Shown: positions 9,685 to 19,792, counted from the stretch's first letter. The stretch is 64,000 nucleotides of DNA from Lacinutrix sp. Bg11-31 (GCF_002831665.1 NZ_CP025118.1:3162001-3226000); one strand, 5' to 3'. A program made the numbers and translations. The notes: generated from the letters alone by a model not told the origin.

Positions 9685-10353
9685 ATGAAAAATCAAATCA
9701 GTTTAAACATTAAAACGCCTTGTCAAGAAAACTTTAATAAATTTACTCCAACTCCAGAAGGTGGCTTTTGTGGCTCTTGTGAAAAGGAAGTTATCGACTT
9801 TACTAAAAAGAGTCCTCAGGACATTACGGCATTCTTCACTTTAAATAAAGAAAAAAATACTTGTGGAATTTTTAAAGAAAATCAGTTTAATAACTTCAAT
9901 GCTGTGCCTTTACAAAGAAAAAAATATGGAATACTTAGTGGTGTTGGCTTAGCATGTTTGGCGTTGTTTTCTATGTCTACAATGCATGCTCAAGACACAA
10001 AAACACAATCGAATACTACAGAGGTTTCAACTTCTATAGCTCAAGAAGGCTTTATTGTAAAAGGAAATGTGTCAGACGATTTCGAACCTATTCCTGGTGT
10101 TAATGTTGTCTTAGAAAATACAGAGTTTGGTACTGTAACAGATATGGATGGTAATTTTGAATTTCCAGAAAAATTAAAAAAAGGAGATGTTCTTGTGTTT
10201 AGTTATGTTGGATTAGAATCTAAAAAACTAACTATTGAAAACAGAGATTCAGCATCAAACATTCCATTAGCTATAAACATGAAGCTAGACGCTATTACAA
10301 TCATGGGAAAAATTGCAGTTAAAGGTGTTTATAAATCTAATAAAAGTAAATAG
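9685..10353 (+). CDS. carboxypeptidase-regulatory-like domain membrane protein
   Basis: A Bacteroidota-specific architecture. The N-terminal cytoplasmic segment (about residues 1-70) carries conserved cysteines in KTPCQENF, FCGSCEKEVIDF and TCGIF. One membrane helix follows at about 80-100 (GILSGVGLACLALFSM). A periplasmic carboxypeptidase-D regulatory-like beta domain starts near residue 122 (VKGNVSDDFEPIPGVNVVLE, then GTVTDMDGNFEF and FSYVGLESKKL). Such proteins are recognisable by sequence but have no firm function; the beta domain is shared with SusC/TonB-dependent proteins. The cysteine pattern suggests a metal or redox role, which is inference. The transglutaminase-like gene follows 11 bases downstream, probably in the same transcript. 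Confidence 0.8.
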   Translation: MKNQISLNIKTPCQENFNKFTPTPEGGFCGSCEKEVIDFTKKSPQDITAFFTLNKEKNTCGIFKENQFNNFNAVPLQRKKYGILSGVGLACLALFSMSTMHAQDTKTQSNTTEVSTSIAQEGFIVKGNVSDDFEPIPGVNVVLENTEFGTVTDMDGNFEFPEKLKKGDVLVFSYVGLESKKLTIENRDSASNIPLAINMKLDAITIMGKIAVKGVYKSNKSK

Positions 10354-10364
10354 ACTCAAACGTT

Positions 10365-11372
10365 ATGAAAAACACGCTACTTTTAGTTTTCGTATTTATC
10401 TTCAATACTGCTAATGCACAGATTTCAGATTTTAAAACTGTAAATTTTACTATTGCAGATAATGTTGCGAAGCTAAACAAAGGAGCTAGTTTAGAAAACC
10501 TTCCAGTATTGGCTTATAAACTTACTCACAAATTACCAACTCAGGTCGAGAAGTTTAGAGCCATTTACTCTTGGGTGTGCAATAATATTGAAGGCGACCA
10601 TTATCAACATGCTAAAGTTAGCCGAAAGCACAAAAAGTTTAAAAACGATAGTATTGGTTTTGCTAAGTGGAATAACGAATACAAAAAAACCGCGTTTAAG
10701 ACTTTAGTAAATAAGAAAAAAACCATGTGTACTGGTTACGCATATTTAATAAAAGAGCTTTGCTTTTTTGCTAGTATAGATTGTGAAATAGTAGATGGTT
10801 ATGGACGTTCTATAGTTTCGAATATCGAAAAACTGGACAAGCCTAATCATTCTTGGAATGCTGTAAAATTAAATAACAAATGGTATTTATGCGATGCAAC
10901 ATGGTCTAGTGGTTATACTTCTGCCGAAAATATTTTTATAAACGAATACAATGAAGGTTACTTTTTAGTAGAACCAATATTATTTGCAAAAAACCATTAT
11001 CCATTAAATAAAAAATGGTTGTTAAATAAGGTGTTAATGGAGTCCAATTTTATTGCTTCTCCATTGGTTTATGGCGAAACATTTAAGCATAGTATTATTC
11101 CTATTAGTCCAAGTATGATGGCTATTTCGATACAAAAAGAAGACCGAATAACTTTTAGTTTCAAAACATTAAAAAAGAGTACTACAGATAAAGTTTCTTT
11201 GGTTCAATTTATAGGAAATAACGAACATGCTTTTAAGATTTCTGATCTTAAAATAGAAAACGGAATAACAGCATTCAAGTACCAATTTAACAAAAAAGGC
11301 TTTTACGATGTGCACTTAAAAATTAATAATGATATTGTTGCGACTTACACTATTGAGGTGACTAAAAGTTAA
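10365..11372 (+). CDS. secreted transglutaminase-like superfamily protein
   Basis: Signal peptide MKNTLLLVFVFIFNTANAQ, then a transglutaminase/protease-like core. The visible triad is Cys122 in KTMCTGYAYL, a histidine near residue 162 in NHSWNAVK and an aspartate near 177 in LCDATWSSG. This is the order expected for the microbial transglutaminase-like fold, whose members are often peptidases. The region after residue 220 looks like a beta domain. It follows the carboxypeptidase-regulatory-like gene by 11 bases. The likely site of action is the periplasm or cell surface; the substrate is unknown. Confidence 0.85.
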   Translation: MKNTLLLVFVFIFNTANAQISDFKTVNFTIADNVAKLNKGASLENLPVLAYKLTHKLPTQVEKFRAIYSWVCNNIEGDHYQHAKVSRKHKKFKNDSIGFAKWNNEYKKTAFKTLVNKKKTMCTGYAYLIKELCFFASIDCEIVDGYGRSIVSNIEKLDKPNHSWNAVKLNNKWYLCDATWSSGYTSAENIFINEYNEGYFLVEPILFAKNHYPLNKKWLLNKVLMESNFIASPLVYGETFKHSIIPISPSMMAISIQKEDRITFSFKTLKKSTTDKVSLVQFIGNNEHAFKISDLKIENGITAFKYQFNKKGFYDVHLKINNDIVATYTIEVTKS

Positions 11373-11382
11373 ATTATAAAAC

Positions 11383-11390
11383 TACCTTTG
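11383..11390 (+). promoter_or_regulatory. -7 box upstream of DEAD-box helicase
   Basis: TACCTTTG (perfect TAnnTTTG) lies 17 bases before the helicase ATG and just after the preceding stop. Confidence 0.58.
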
Positions 11391-11407
11391 CAGCAAACAT
11401 TTTTCAC

Positions 11408-12643
11408 ATGTCATTTAAAGACCTAAAACTAAACAGACCATTACTTCGTGCCATTGCAGAGAAAGGCTACGATAACCCAACACTTATTCAAGAGCGTACG
11501 ATTCCGTTGGTTTTAGATAAAAAAGATGTGATTGCTTCTGCGCAAACAGGAACAGGTAAAACAGCGGCTTTCGCATTGCCTATTTTACAATTATTGTACG
11601 ATAAACAAGAATCTGCAAAGAATCAAAAGAAAATTCGTGCGCTTATTATTAGTCCAACACGCGAATTGGCAATACAAATTCAACAAAATTTCGAAGATTA
11701 CGCTACACACACCAGTTTAAAATCGGCTGTGGTTTTTGGAGGTGCATCTATAGATCCACAAAAAGACATACTAAGAAAAGGTGTCGATATTTTAATTGCA
11801 ACACCTGGTCGTTTACTCGATTTACATAAGCAAGATACTGTAAACCTTGATTACGTTGAAACATTAGTTTTAGATGAGGCAGATTTAATGCTCGACATGG
11901 GTTTTATAGACGATGTTAATAAAATTGAACGCTTATGTCCTAAAGAAAAACAGACGCTTCTATTTTCTGCAACTATACCTTACAAGGTTGAGCAACTAGC
12001 AGAAACTATTTTAAATAATCCTTATCGTATAGAAGTATCACAGAATTCTTCAACTTCTAAAAATGTAAATCAAGCGTTGTATTACGTGCCAAAACAAGAG
12101 AAAATCGAGTTGTGTTTACATTTACTTAGAAACACAATAAATGGTAGGATTATTATTTTCCGTCGTACAAAATATGGTGTCGATAAATTAGAGCAAACAC
12201 TACTTAAAAATAATTATAAAGTAGATAGTATTCATGGTGATAAAAGCCAAACTTTAAGACAAGAAGCTTTAAGTAATTTTAAAAAGAACAAAGTAGATAT
12301 TCTAATAGCTACAGACGTTGCTGCTCGTGGTATTGATGTAGACGATGTAGATGCTGTTGTTAATTTCGATATGCCAAACGTACCAGAAACCTACGTACAC
12401 AGAATTGGAAGAACTGCAAGAGCAGGAAACACAGGAACTGCTTATTCTTTTTGCTCTGCAGATGAAAAAGAATACGTAAAAAACATCCAGCAACTTATTA
12501 ACTTACAGTTAGATGTTGTCGAAGAGCATCCTTATCCTTTAGATCCAAAAGCAAAACCTGCTGTGCACAAAAAACAAGGCTCTAAACATAGAAAAGGACG
12601 TAAAAGTGAGGCGTCTAAAAAGAAGAAAAAACGCTGGTATTAA
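11408..12643 (+). CDS. DEAD-box ATP-dependent RNA helicase
   Basis: All superfamily 2 DEAD-box motifs are present in order: Q-motif region (FKDLKLNRPLLRAIAEKGY...IQERTIP), motif I AQTGTGKT (about residues 44-51), PTRELAIQ, TPGRLLDL, DEAD (about 156-159), SAT, the IIFRRTK segment, ATDVAARGIDV and HRIGRTARAG. The C-terminal tail from about residue 380 is strongly basic (GSKHRKGRKSEASKKKKKR), as in RhlE-like helicases, and probably binds RNA. A role in ribosome assembly or cold-stress RNA unwinding is the family norm, not shown here. Length 411 residues. Confidence 0.96.
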   Translation: MSFKDLKLNRPLLRAIAEKGYDNPTLIQERTIPLVLDKKDVIASAQTGTGKTAAFALPILQLLYDKQESAKNQKKIRALIISPTRELAIQIQQNFEDYATHTSLKSAVVFGGASIDPQKDILRKGVDILIATPGRLLDLHKQDTVNLDYVETLVLDEADLMLDMGFIDDVNKIERLCPKEKQTLLFSATIPYKVEQLAETILNNPYRIEVSQNSSTSKNVNQALYYVPKQEKIELCLHLLRNTINGRIIIFRRTKYGVDKLEQTLLKNNYKVDSIHGDKSQTLRQEALSNFKKNKVDILIATDVAARGIDVDDVDAVVNFDMPNVPETYVHRIGRTARAGNTGTAYSFCSADEKEYVKNIQQLINLQLDVVEEHPYPLDPKAKPAVHKKQGSKHRKGRKSEASKKKKKRWY

Positions 12644-12695
12644 CCTTTATTCATTTTTAAAATCGGTATTTTAGTGTTTCAAAATTTAATTATTT

Positions 12696-14486
12696 ATGAA
12701 ACACTACATCGCTATATTTTGCATGATCACTTTATTTGCTTCATGTAAAAATGACAAAACGATAGAAATAACCACCGAAATAACTTCAGAGAAAAACACA
12801 GCTTTTAGCAGTATGCTAGATAATTTCTATGAAGAAGGTTTAAAATTGAATCCATTAAATGCGACTTCTGCTGGTGATAATAGATATAATCATCTATTAC
12901 CAAACACACTTTCTGATGCGTTTTCAGCTAAAGAAAAAGCCTATTATCAAAATTTTAAAACCAAGGCAGCATCTTATAGTAACAATCAATTAAACACTAC
13001 GCAGCAACTAAGTCGTGATATCTTAATTTGGGATTGCGACATTAATTTAGAGCGTTTCGATTTTCGTGAAGATTTAACACCAATCAATCAAATGTGGACA
13101 AAGCAATTAACCATTGGCCAGTTGGCAAGTGGTAAAAGTTCGCAACCATTTAAAACAGTCGGAGATTACAAAAATTGGTTACAACGTGTGGATCAATATC
13201 TGGAATGGGTAGCTTCTGCCGAGCTAAAAATGAAAGAAGGTGTCGATGCTAAACACGTTTTACCAAAAAGCTTAATTACTAAAGTAACACCTCAATTAAA
13301 AACAATAATTGACACTAAGTTAGAAGACCACTTATTCTATCAACCAATCCAAAGTTTACCTGAGAGTTTTTCTGCAGATGATAAGAAAACCTTAACAGAA
13401 GCGTACTCAAACATGATTGAAAAGAGAGTGAAACCAGTATATGCAAGCCTTTATAATTTTATGTCTGGCGATTATTTGCAATCTGGAAGAACAACCAGTG
13501 GTATAAACGACACACCTAACGGAAATGCATATTACAACCACCAAATCAAGCTTTACACGACTACAGAAATGACTGCAGACGCCATTCATAACCTAGGTTT
13601 AAGCGAAGTAAAACGCATCCTTTTAGAAATGGAAAAGGTGAAAACGCAAGTAGGTTATAAAGGTGATATTATTTCGTTTTTTGATTACGTTAGGAACAAT
13701 AAGGAATTAATGCCTTATAAAACACCTAAAGAAATTATCGATAATTTTAATGTAATTCATGAAACCATGAAACCTCAAATTGAAAAATTGTTTGACTTAA
13801 AACCAAAAACAGCTTTTGAAGTAAGACAAACCGAAAAGTTTAGAGAAGCATCGGCAAGTGCAGAGTATAATCAAGGTTCTTTAGATGGCACAAGACCTGG
13901 TGTTTTTTACACACCAATTCCAGACGCTACAAAATACAACGTATTTAGCGACGAAGCTTTATTTTTACACGAAGCCATTCCTGGGCACCATTACCAAATT
14001 TCACTACAACAAGAAGATACAGATTTACCAAAATTTAGAAAAACATTATGGTATAGTGCTTATGGAGAGGGTTGGGCTTTGTATTGCGAGTCTCTAGGTA
14101 AAGAACTTGGACTATACACAGATCCTTATCAGTATTTTGGGATGTTGGGCATGGAAATGCATCGTGCCATTCGTCTTGTTGTCGATACTGGAATACATAC
14201 TAAAGGATGGACGCGAGAACAAGCCATTAAGTATTCGTTAGAAAACGAAGCAGAAAATGAAGCGAGTATTATTTCAGAAATCGAGCGTTATATGGCTAAT
14301 CCTGGTCAAGCTTTATCTTATAAAATTGGCCAATTAAAAATTAGAGAATTACGTGCAAAAGCAGAGAAAACTTTAGGTAGCAAATTTAGTATAGCACAAT
14401 TCCATAATCAAGTATTAGAATCTGGTTGTGTACCATTGGCATTATTAGAAACTAAGATTGATAATTGGATTGAAGCGTCTAAATAA
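12696..14486 (+). CDS. DUF885 family lipoprotein, putative metallopeptidase
   Basis: The N-terminus MKHYIAIFCMITLFASC is a lipoprotein signal with a FASC lipobox, so the product is probably anchored in the envelope. Residues 425-432, HEAIPGHH, give the HExxxGHH zinc-ligand-like motif of the DUF885 family, and ENEAENEASIISEIERYM further on supplies the glutamates expected downstream. The length of 596 residues is typical. DUF885 proteins are predicted zinc peptidases; the substrate is not known. It appears to be a single-gene unit. Confidence 0.9.
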   Translation: MKHYIAIFCMITLFASCKNDKTIEITTEITSEKNTAFSSMLDNFYEEGLKLNPLNATSAGDNRYNHLLPNTLSDAFSAKEKAYYQNFKTKAASYSNNQLNTTQQLSRDILIWDCDINLERFDFREDLTPINQMWTKQLTIGQLASGKSSQPFKTVGDYKNWLQRVDQYLEWVASAELKMKEGVDAKHVLPKSLITKVTPQLKTIIDTKLEDHLFYQPIQSLPESFSADDKKTLTEAYSNMIEKRVKPVYASLYNFMSGDYLQSGRTTSGINDTPNGNAYYNHQIKLYTTTEMTADAIHNLGLSEVKRILLEMEKVKTQVGYKGDIISFFDYVRNNKELMPYKTPKEIIDNFNVIHETMKPQIEKLFDLKPKTAFEVRQTEKFREASASAEYNQGSLDGTRPGVFYTPIPDATKYNVFSDEALFLHEAIPGHHYQISLQQEDTDLPKFRKTLWYSAYGEGWALYCESLGKELGLYTDPYQYFGMLGMEMHRAIRLVVDTGIHTKGWTREQAIKYSLENEAENEASIISEIERYMANPGQALSYKIGQLKIRELRAKAEKTLGSKFSIAQFHNQVLESGCVPLALLETKIDNWIEASK

Positions 14487-14533
14487 GAGGTTTGTAATGT
14501 CTCTTAAAATGAATTAAAAAAACATACTACACA

Positions 14534-15511
14534 TTGAAAAAGTTATTATATATACCCTGTTTTATTTTTGCATCATTTTTTTCTGAAGCACAAAACACAA
14601 CTATAGTTTCTGAAACTGAAGAACCTGTTTCGTATGCAACTATTTCATTTGGCAATGGTAATGGCTTATTTGCAGATGATGCTGGGCAGTTTTATTTTAC
14701 AAAAAAGCTATATAAGGATATCGATTCTTTATTTATTTCCGCGATTGGCTTTAACGATTTAAAAGTAGCAACTCAAGATTTATCTGCTATAATTAAAATG
14801 AAGTCAAGCATAAACACACTTGATGAAGTTTTTTTAAGCAAACCAAGAGGGAAGTTTAAAATTGAAAAAATAAAACCTACCGTTCACGAAGATTATTACA
14901 AATGTTGGTTGCCAACAATAGAAAGTGAAATTGCTGTATATTTTCCTAACAACTCAACTAAAACACAACGTTTATCTAGTTTACAAGTGCCTATAAAAGT
15001 AGAAGCTAAAGATTGGGATAAACGCAAAAGAAAGACCTCTAAAAAAAGACCATTCTCAACAGTGTTTAAAGTCAATTTTTACGAGAACAACAATGGCTTA
15101 CCAGGTCATGTTTTAACTTACGAGAATGTCGTTTTTATTGCAAACGAAAAAAACGAAAAAATTTTAGAAGTCAATGTAACCGAATATGATATTTACATGC
15201 CTAAAAATGGGATATTTGTTTCGCTTCAAGTATTAGGTTATACAGATGCAAAAGGAAAACTACTACCAAATAAAAAATACCAAGAAATTAAAACAAAACG
15301 TGGTATTGTAAAAGTACCCACTACGTTTAGACCACTCTTACCTTTTACAGATGAGATTGCAGAAAAAAGAACGTTTGTAAGACGTATTTTTCTTAATGGT
15401 GGGCAATGGACGCTTTTCGATAAACAGAATGTCGAAAAATCTAACTTACTAAAAGCAGGCTTAAACAATTACGGATTAGGCTTAAATCTAGAAGTTTACA
15501 AAGAAGATTAA
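14534..15511 (+). CDS. secreted carboxypeptidase-regulatory-like protein, TTG start
   Basis: The reading frame begins with TTG at 14534, immediately before KKLLYIPCFIFASFFSEAQ, a good signal peptide ending at AQ; no ATG gives a sensible signal sequence. Residues 20-100 look like a carboxypeptidase-D regulatory-like fold (EEPVSYATISFGNGNGLFADDAGQF, then LFISAIGFNDLKV). The rest, about 220 residues, is a beta-rich domain I do not recognise. The protein is 325 residues and probably periplasmic or surface-attached. It stands alone between a DUF885 gene and relA/spoT. Confidence 0.75.
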   Translation: MKKLLYIPCFIFASFFSEAQNTTIVSETEEPVSYATISFGNGNGLFADDAGQFYFTKKLYKDIDSLFISAIGFNDLKVATQDLSAIIKMKSSINTLDEVFLSKPRGKFKIEKIKPTVHEDYYKCWLPTIESEIAVYFPNNSTKTQRLSSLQVPIKVEAKDWDKRKRKTSKKRPFSTVFKVNFYENNNGLPGHVLTYENVVFIANEKNEKILEVNVTEYDIYMPKNGIFVSLQVLGYTDAKGKLLPNKKYQEIKTKRGIVKVPTTFRPLLPFTDEIAEKRTFVRRIFLNGGQWTLFDKQNVEKSNLLKAGLNNYGLGLNLEVYKED

Positions 15512-15572
15512 TTCAAATTACAGCTTTTCTAATAGCCATTATTTCTTCATTTAAAAAATGAAAAAAAAGGGC

Positions 15573-15602
15573 TTGTCCATTCATATTTAATTCTTACTTT
15601 TA
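15573..15602 (+). promoter_or_regulatory. promoter of relA/spoT gene
   Basis: TTG at 15573-15575 and TACTTTTA at 15595-15602 are 19 bases apart, which fits the Bacteroidota -33/-7 layout although the -7 box ends in A instead of G. The ATG is only five bases after the box, so the transcript would be leaderless or nearly so. Confidence 0.5.
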
Positions 15603-15607
15603 TTTAT

Positions 15608-17827
15608 ATGACTGAAGTAGAAATCGAAAAAGAAAATGCTGCAATTGCAAAAGCCTATAAAGACCTATTAAAGGTTAGTTATACGTCGTTAACTGATGAC
15701 GATAAAAAACTAATTCGTAAAGCCTTTGAGGTTGCTGTAGATGCACATAAAACACAGCGTAGAAAAAGTGGTGAAGCTTATATATTTCATCCTATTGCTG
15801 TAGCGTGCATTGTGGCTTCAGAAATAGGAATGGATGCAACTTCTATTGCTGCTGCTCTACTTCATGATGTTGTTGAAGATAGTGATGATTACACAGTAAA
15901 GGACATTGAAGAATTATTTGGTAAAACCGTTGCAAGAATTGTTGATGGTTTAACAAAAATTTCATCTTTAAGTAAGGAGAAAGACATGGACGTGTCGCTT
16001 CAAGCAGAGAATTTTAGAAAAATGCTGCTCACGCTTAATGATGATGTACGTGTGATTATTATTAAAATTGCCGATAGACTCCACAACATGCAAACCATGG
16101 ATTCTATGCGTCCAGATAAGCAGGAGAAAATTGCAAGCGAAACACTATATATTTATGCGCCTTTAGCACATAGAATTGGACTCTATAATATTAAAACAGA
16201 ACTAGAAGATTTAAGTTTAAAATATACAGAGCCAGAGATTTATAACGAAATTTTACATAAAACAAAAGAAAGTAAGCAAGAGCAAGACGCTTACATTCAG
16301 GAGTTTAATAGCGTTATAAAAACATCTTTAGATAAAGAAAAATTAAATTATGAAATAAAAGGACGTCCAAAATCTATTTTTTCTATTAAACGAAAAATGG
16401 AAAAACAAGGCGTTTCTTATGATGAGGTATACGATAAATTTGCTGTTAGAATTATTTACAGATCTGATAAGGAAAACGAAAAATTTCTAGCTTGGAAAAT
16501 ATATTCAGTAGTAACAGATCACTTTAGACCAAATCCAACGCGATTACGAGATTGGATATCTTCGCCTAAATCTACAGGTTACGAAGCTCTCCATATTACA
16601 GTAATGGGACCTAAAGGACGTTGGGTAGAAGTACAAATTAGAAGTGAGCGCATGAACGAGATTGCCGAAAAAGGCTATGCTGCGCACTATAAGTACAAAA
16701 ACAACGACGATAAAGAAGATAATTTAGATATGTGGATTAATAGGCTTCAAGAAGCGCTAGAAAACCACTCTACAAATGCTGTTGATTTTGTAGAGCAATT
16801 TAAACTTAATCTTTATTCTAAAGAAATATTTGTTTTTACTCCTAAAGGAGATTTAAAATCGTTGCCAAAAGGCGCAACTCCTTTAGATTTCGCGTTTAGT
16901 ATTCATACAGAAGTTGGTATGAAAACACGAGGAGCCAAAGTAAATGGTAAGCTTGTGCCTTTAAGCCATGAACTTAATAGTGGAGATCAAGTAGATATTT
17001 TAACAAGTGAGAATATAAAGCCTAACCCTAATTGGCTGGATTATGCTACAACCTCTCGCGCACGAGGTAAAATAAAATCGTTATTACGTGAAGATGAAAA
17101 GATTGTTGCCGAAGATGGTAAAGAGATTTTACGCAGAAAACTAAAGCAACTTAAAATTACGCTCGATGAAAAATCGGTTAACGAAATGGTTAGCCACTTC
17201 AAGCTTAAAACAAGTTTAGACTTATTTTATCGTGTTGGAATTGGAACCATTAGTAACCCAATGCTTAAAGATTATGCTGCTTCTCGAAGTAATGCTTTGG
17301 TTAGTTTTATTAAGAATAAAATGAATCGAAAAAATTCGATTTCAAAAGAAGATCTCGAAAAAGACGAAATTACAAGCAGCTACGACATGCTTGTTTTTGG
17401 TAAAGAGGAGGAAACCTTAGATTATAAACTAGCAACTTGTTGCAATCCCATTCCTGGTGATCCTGTTTTTGGTTTTCTTACTATTAATGAAGGCATTAAA
17501 GTGCATAAGAAAAATTGTCCAAATGCGTTAAGTATGCAATCTAATTATGCATATAGAATTATGCTTGCCAAATGGATAGACTCTTCTAAACAAGAATACT
17601 ATGCAAATATTAACCTTTCTGGAATAGATAACTTAGGGCTAGTAAATGATATTACTAAAATTATTTCAGAAAATATGCATGTAAACATGACGAGTATTAG
17701 TTTTCAAAGTAATCATGGTGTTTTCTCTGGGAAAATTAATGTGAGTGTTAAAAACAAAACTTTACTTAAAAAATTAATGGATAACTTGAAGAAAATTAAT
17801 GGTATCGAGAAGGTATCAAGAGCATAA
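15608..17827 (+). CDS. bifunctional (p)ppGpp synthetase/hydrolase, RelA/SpoT family
   Basis: Long RelA/SpoT-type stringent-response enzyme. The N-terminal HD hydrolase domain is intact (HPIAVACIVASEIG, LLHDVVED with H86-D87, and IKIADRLHNM), so pppGpp hydrolysis is expected. The synthetase domain shows GRPKSIFSIKRKM, YDKFAVRIIY, GYEALH and VEVQIRSERM. A TGS domain (FVFTPKGDLKSLPKGATPLDFAF) and a C-terminal zinc-finger/ACT region (ATCCNPIPGDPVFGFLT...KKNCPNA, then GLVNDITKIISENMHVNM) complete the 739 residues. It precedes fur and purA. A ppGpp enzyme close to purA is notable because purine nucleotide synthesis is a known ppGpp target, but linkage does not prove a regulatory tie. Confidence 0.96.
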   Translation: MTEVEIEKENAAIAKAYKDLLKVSYTSLTDDDKKLIRKAFEVAVDAHKTQRRKSGEAYIFHPIAVACIVASEIGMDATSIAAALLHDVVEDSDDYTVKDIEELFGKTVARIVDGLTKISSLSKEKDMDVSLQAENFRKMLLTLNDDVRVIIIKIADRLHNMQTMDSMRPDKQEKIASETLYIYAPLAHRIGLYNIKTELEDLSLKYTEPEIYNEILHKTKESKQEQDAYIQEFNSVIKTSLDKEKLNYEIKGRPKSIFSIKRKMEKQGVSYDEVYDKFAVRIIYRSDKENEKFLAWKIYSVVTDHFRPNPTRLRDWISSPKSTGYEALHITVMGPKGRWVEVQIRSERMNEIAEKGYAAHYKYKNNDDKEDNLDMWINRLQEALENHSTNAVDFVEQFKLNLYSKEIFVFTPKGDLKSLPKGATPLDFAFSIHTEVGMKTRGAKVNGKLVPLSHELNSGDQVDILTSENIKPNPNWLDYATTSRARGKIKSLLREDEKIVAEDGKEILRRKLKQLKITLDEKSVNEMVSHFKLKTSLDLFYRVGIGTISNPMLKDYAASRSNALVSFIKNKMNRKNSISKEDLEKDEITSSYDMLVFGKEEETLDYKLATCCNPIPGDPVFGFLTINEGIKVHKKNCPNALSMQSNYAYRIMLAKWIDSSKQEYYANINLSGIDNLGLVNDITKIISENMHVNMTSISFQSNHGVFSGKINVSVKNKTLLKKLMDNLKKINGIEKVSRA

Positions 17828-17878
17828 AATCATCCTTGTTAATAACTGCTTGATAACACGTTATTCTATCTCTTAAAA

Positions 17879-17912
17879 TTGTAGAATTACCCCAAAAAAA
17901 TATGTAAATTTG
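17879..17912 (+). promoter_or_regulatory. promoter of fur-purA unit
   Basis: TTG at 17879-17881 and TAAATTTG at 17905-17912 are separated by 23 bases, the upper end of the range known for Bacteroidota promoters. The fur ATG follows 11 bases after the -7 box. purA starts 15 bases after fur, so both genes probably share this promoter. Confidence 0.6.
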
Positions 17913-17923
17913 TTTCTTAAATT

Positions 17924-18382
17924 ATGAGCACAAATACAGATACTAAAAATCAAGAGATTGTAAAAAATGTTTTTACAGTTTTTTTAGAAGGTAATGGTCA
18001 CAGAAAAACACCTGAACGTTACGCTATACTTCAAGAGATTTACAATAACAAAGAACATTTTGATATTGAATCTTTGTATTTAAAAATGAAGAATAAAAAG
18101 TATCGTGTAAGTCGTGCTACGCTTTATAATACCATAGAATTACTTTTAGACTGTGGTTTGGTTCGTAAACACCAATTTGGAAAAAACCAAGCACATTACG
18201 AAAAATCGTATTTCGATAAGCAACACGATCATGTTATTTTAACAGATACAGGTGAAGTTATTGAGTTTTGCGATCCAAGAATACAATCCATAAAAAAAAC
18301 AATAGAAGAGGTTTTTGATATCACAATCACTAACCACTCGCTCTATCTTTATGGTACAAAAAATAAAACAGAAGACAACTAA
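17924..18382 (+). CDS. Fur family transcriptional regulator
   Basis: The 152-residue product has the Fur winged-helix N-terminus ([17 protein letters not shown]...[30 protein letters not shown]) and the [15 protein letters not shown] dimerisation/metal segment. The C-terminal CxxC pair that binds structural zinc in many Fur proteins is absent; the only late cysteine is in EFCDP. The metal sensed (iron, zinc, manganese or peroxide-linked iron) cannot be decided. It lies 15 bases before purA and is probably co-transcribed with it, a Bacteroidota arrangement. Confidence 0.93.
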   Translation: MSTNTDTKNQEIVKNVFTVFLEGNGHRKTPERYAILQEIYNNKEHFDIESLYLKMKNKKYRVSRATLYNTIELLLDCGLVRKHQFGKNQAHYEKSYFDKQHDHVILTDTGEVIEFCDPRIQSIKKTIEEVFDITITNHSLYLYGTKNKTEDN

Positions 18383-18397
18383 AAAAAACTTACTATA

Positions 18398-19672
18398 ATG
18401 GCAGTAGATTTACTACTAGGTTTACAATGGGGAGACGAAGGCAAAGGTAAAATTGTTGATGTATTAACCAAGAATTACAACATTATCGCACGCTTTCAAG
18501 GTGGCCCAAATGCAGGGCATACTCTTAAATTTGATGGTATAAAACATGTGCTTAGAACGATTCCTTCTGGAATTTTTCATAAAGAGTCTATGAATATTAT
18601 TGGAAATGGCGTTGTTGTCGATCCTGTAGTTTTTATAAAAGAATTAGAAGGTTTAGATCAATTTGATATTGATTATAAAGCAAAACTAATTGTTTCGCGT
18701 AAAGCGCATTTAATTTTACCAACACATCGTTTATTAGATGCTGCAAGTGAAGCTTCTAAAGGAAAAGCTAAAATTGGTTCTACTTTAAAAGGTATTGGTC
18801 CAACTTACATGGATAAAACGGGTAGAAACGGTATTCGCGTTGGGGATTTAGAAATGCCAGATTGGAAAGAAAAATACAGAGCTTTAGCGAATAAGCATGA
18901 AGCAATGATTGCTTTCTACAATGTAGATGTGCAATATGATTTAGAAGAAATGGAAGTTGAATTTTTCGAGTCTGTAGAAAGATTAAGAGAATTACAATTT
19001 ATAGATAGTGAAGCTTATTTACACCAAGCGCTAAAAGATGGCAAAACGATACTAGCAGAAGGTGCTCAAGGCTCTCTTTTAGATATTGACTTTGGAACGT
19101 ATCCATTTGTTACATCTTCTAATACAACAGCTGCTGGAGCTTGTACAGGGTTAGGTATTGCACCAAACCAAATAAAAGAAGTCTTTGGTATTTTTAAAGC
19201 TTACACTACACGTGTTGGTTCTGGACCTTTTCCTACTGAGTTATTTGATGCAGATGGTGAAGAAATGGCAAGAGTAGGTCAAGAATTTGGAGCTGTAACA
19301 GGTAGAGCAAGACGTTGTGGTTGGCTAGATTTAGTAGCCTTAAAATACACATGTCGTGTTAATGGTGTTACACAATTAATGATGATGAAAAGTGATGTGC
19401 TTTCTGGTTTTAAAACCCTAAAAGTAGCAACCGCTTATAAATATAAAGGTGAAACTATCGAACACTTACCGTTTAATATCGAGCCAGAAAACGTAGAACC
19501 AGTTTATACCGAATTTAGTGGTTGGAGTGAAGACTTAACAGGAATGAACGCCTACGCGCAACTACCTAAAGCATTAAACGAGTATATAGAGTTTCTTGAA
19601 AAAGAATTAGAAATTCCTATTACAATTGTTTCTGTTGGTCCAGATAGAAAGCAAACTATTTTTAGAGATTAA
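18398..19672 (+). CDS. purA: adenylosuccinate synthetase
   Basis: Catalyses GTP-dependent ligation of IMP and aspartate to adenylosuccinate in AMP synthesis. The N-terminal QWGDEGKGK phosphate loop, GGPNAGHT with the catalytic histidine, GSTLKGIGPTYMDKTGR, EGAQGSLLDIDFGTYPFVTSSNTTAAGAC and TGRARRCGWLD are all present in order. The length of 424 residues is normal. It is the last gene of the plus-strand run, followed by a terminator. Confidence 0.98.
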   Translation: MAVDLLLGLQWGDEGKGKIVDVLTKNYNIIARFQGGPNAGHTLKFDGIKHVLRTIPSGIFHKESMNIIGNGVVVDPVVFIKELEGLDQFDIDYKAKLIVSRKAHLILPTHRLLDAASEASKGKAKIGSTLKGIGPTYMDKTGRNGIRVGDLEMPDWKEKYRALANKHEAMIAFYNVDVQYDLEEMEVEFFESVERLRELQFIDSEAYLHQALKDGKTILAEGAQGSLLDIDFGTYPFVTSSNTTAAGACTGLGIAPNQIKEVFGIFKAYTTRVGSGPFPTELFDADGEEMARVGQEFGAVTGRARRCGWLDLVALKYTCRVNGVTQLMMMKSDVLSGFKTLKVATAYKYKGETIEHLPFNIEPENVEPVYTEFSGWSEDLTGMNAYAQLPKALNEYIEFLEKELEIPITIVSVGPDRKQTIFRD

Positions 19673-19695
19673 TTAATTTCTAAAAAATAACACAT

Positions 19696-19734
19696 AAAAC
19701 CTATCAACTTTTAATTAAGAGGATAGGTTTTTTT
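19696..19734 (+). terminator. terminator after purA
   Basis: Ten-base-pair stem AAAACCTATC / GATAGGTTTT with a 16-nt loop and a T-run, reading on the plus strand 24 bases after purA. Confidence 0.85.
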
Positions 19735-19792
19735 ATGCAAAATCATTACGGATTTCAACTTGTTTTTTTGAATAGAAAGCGACACAATAAGA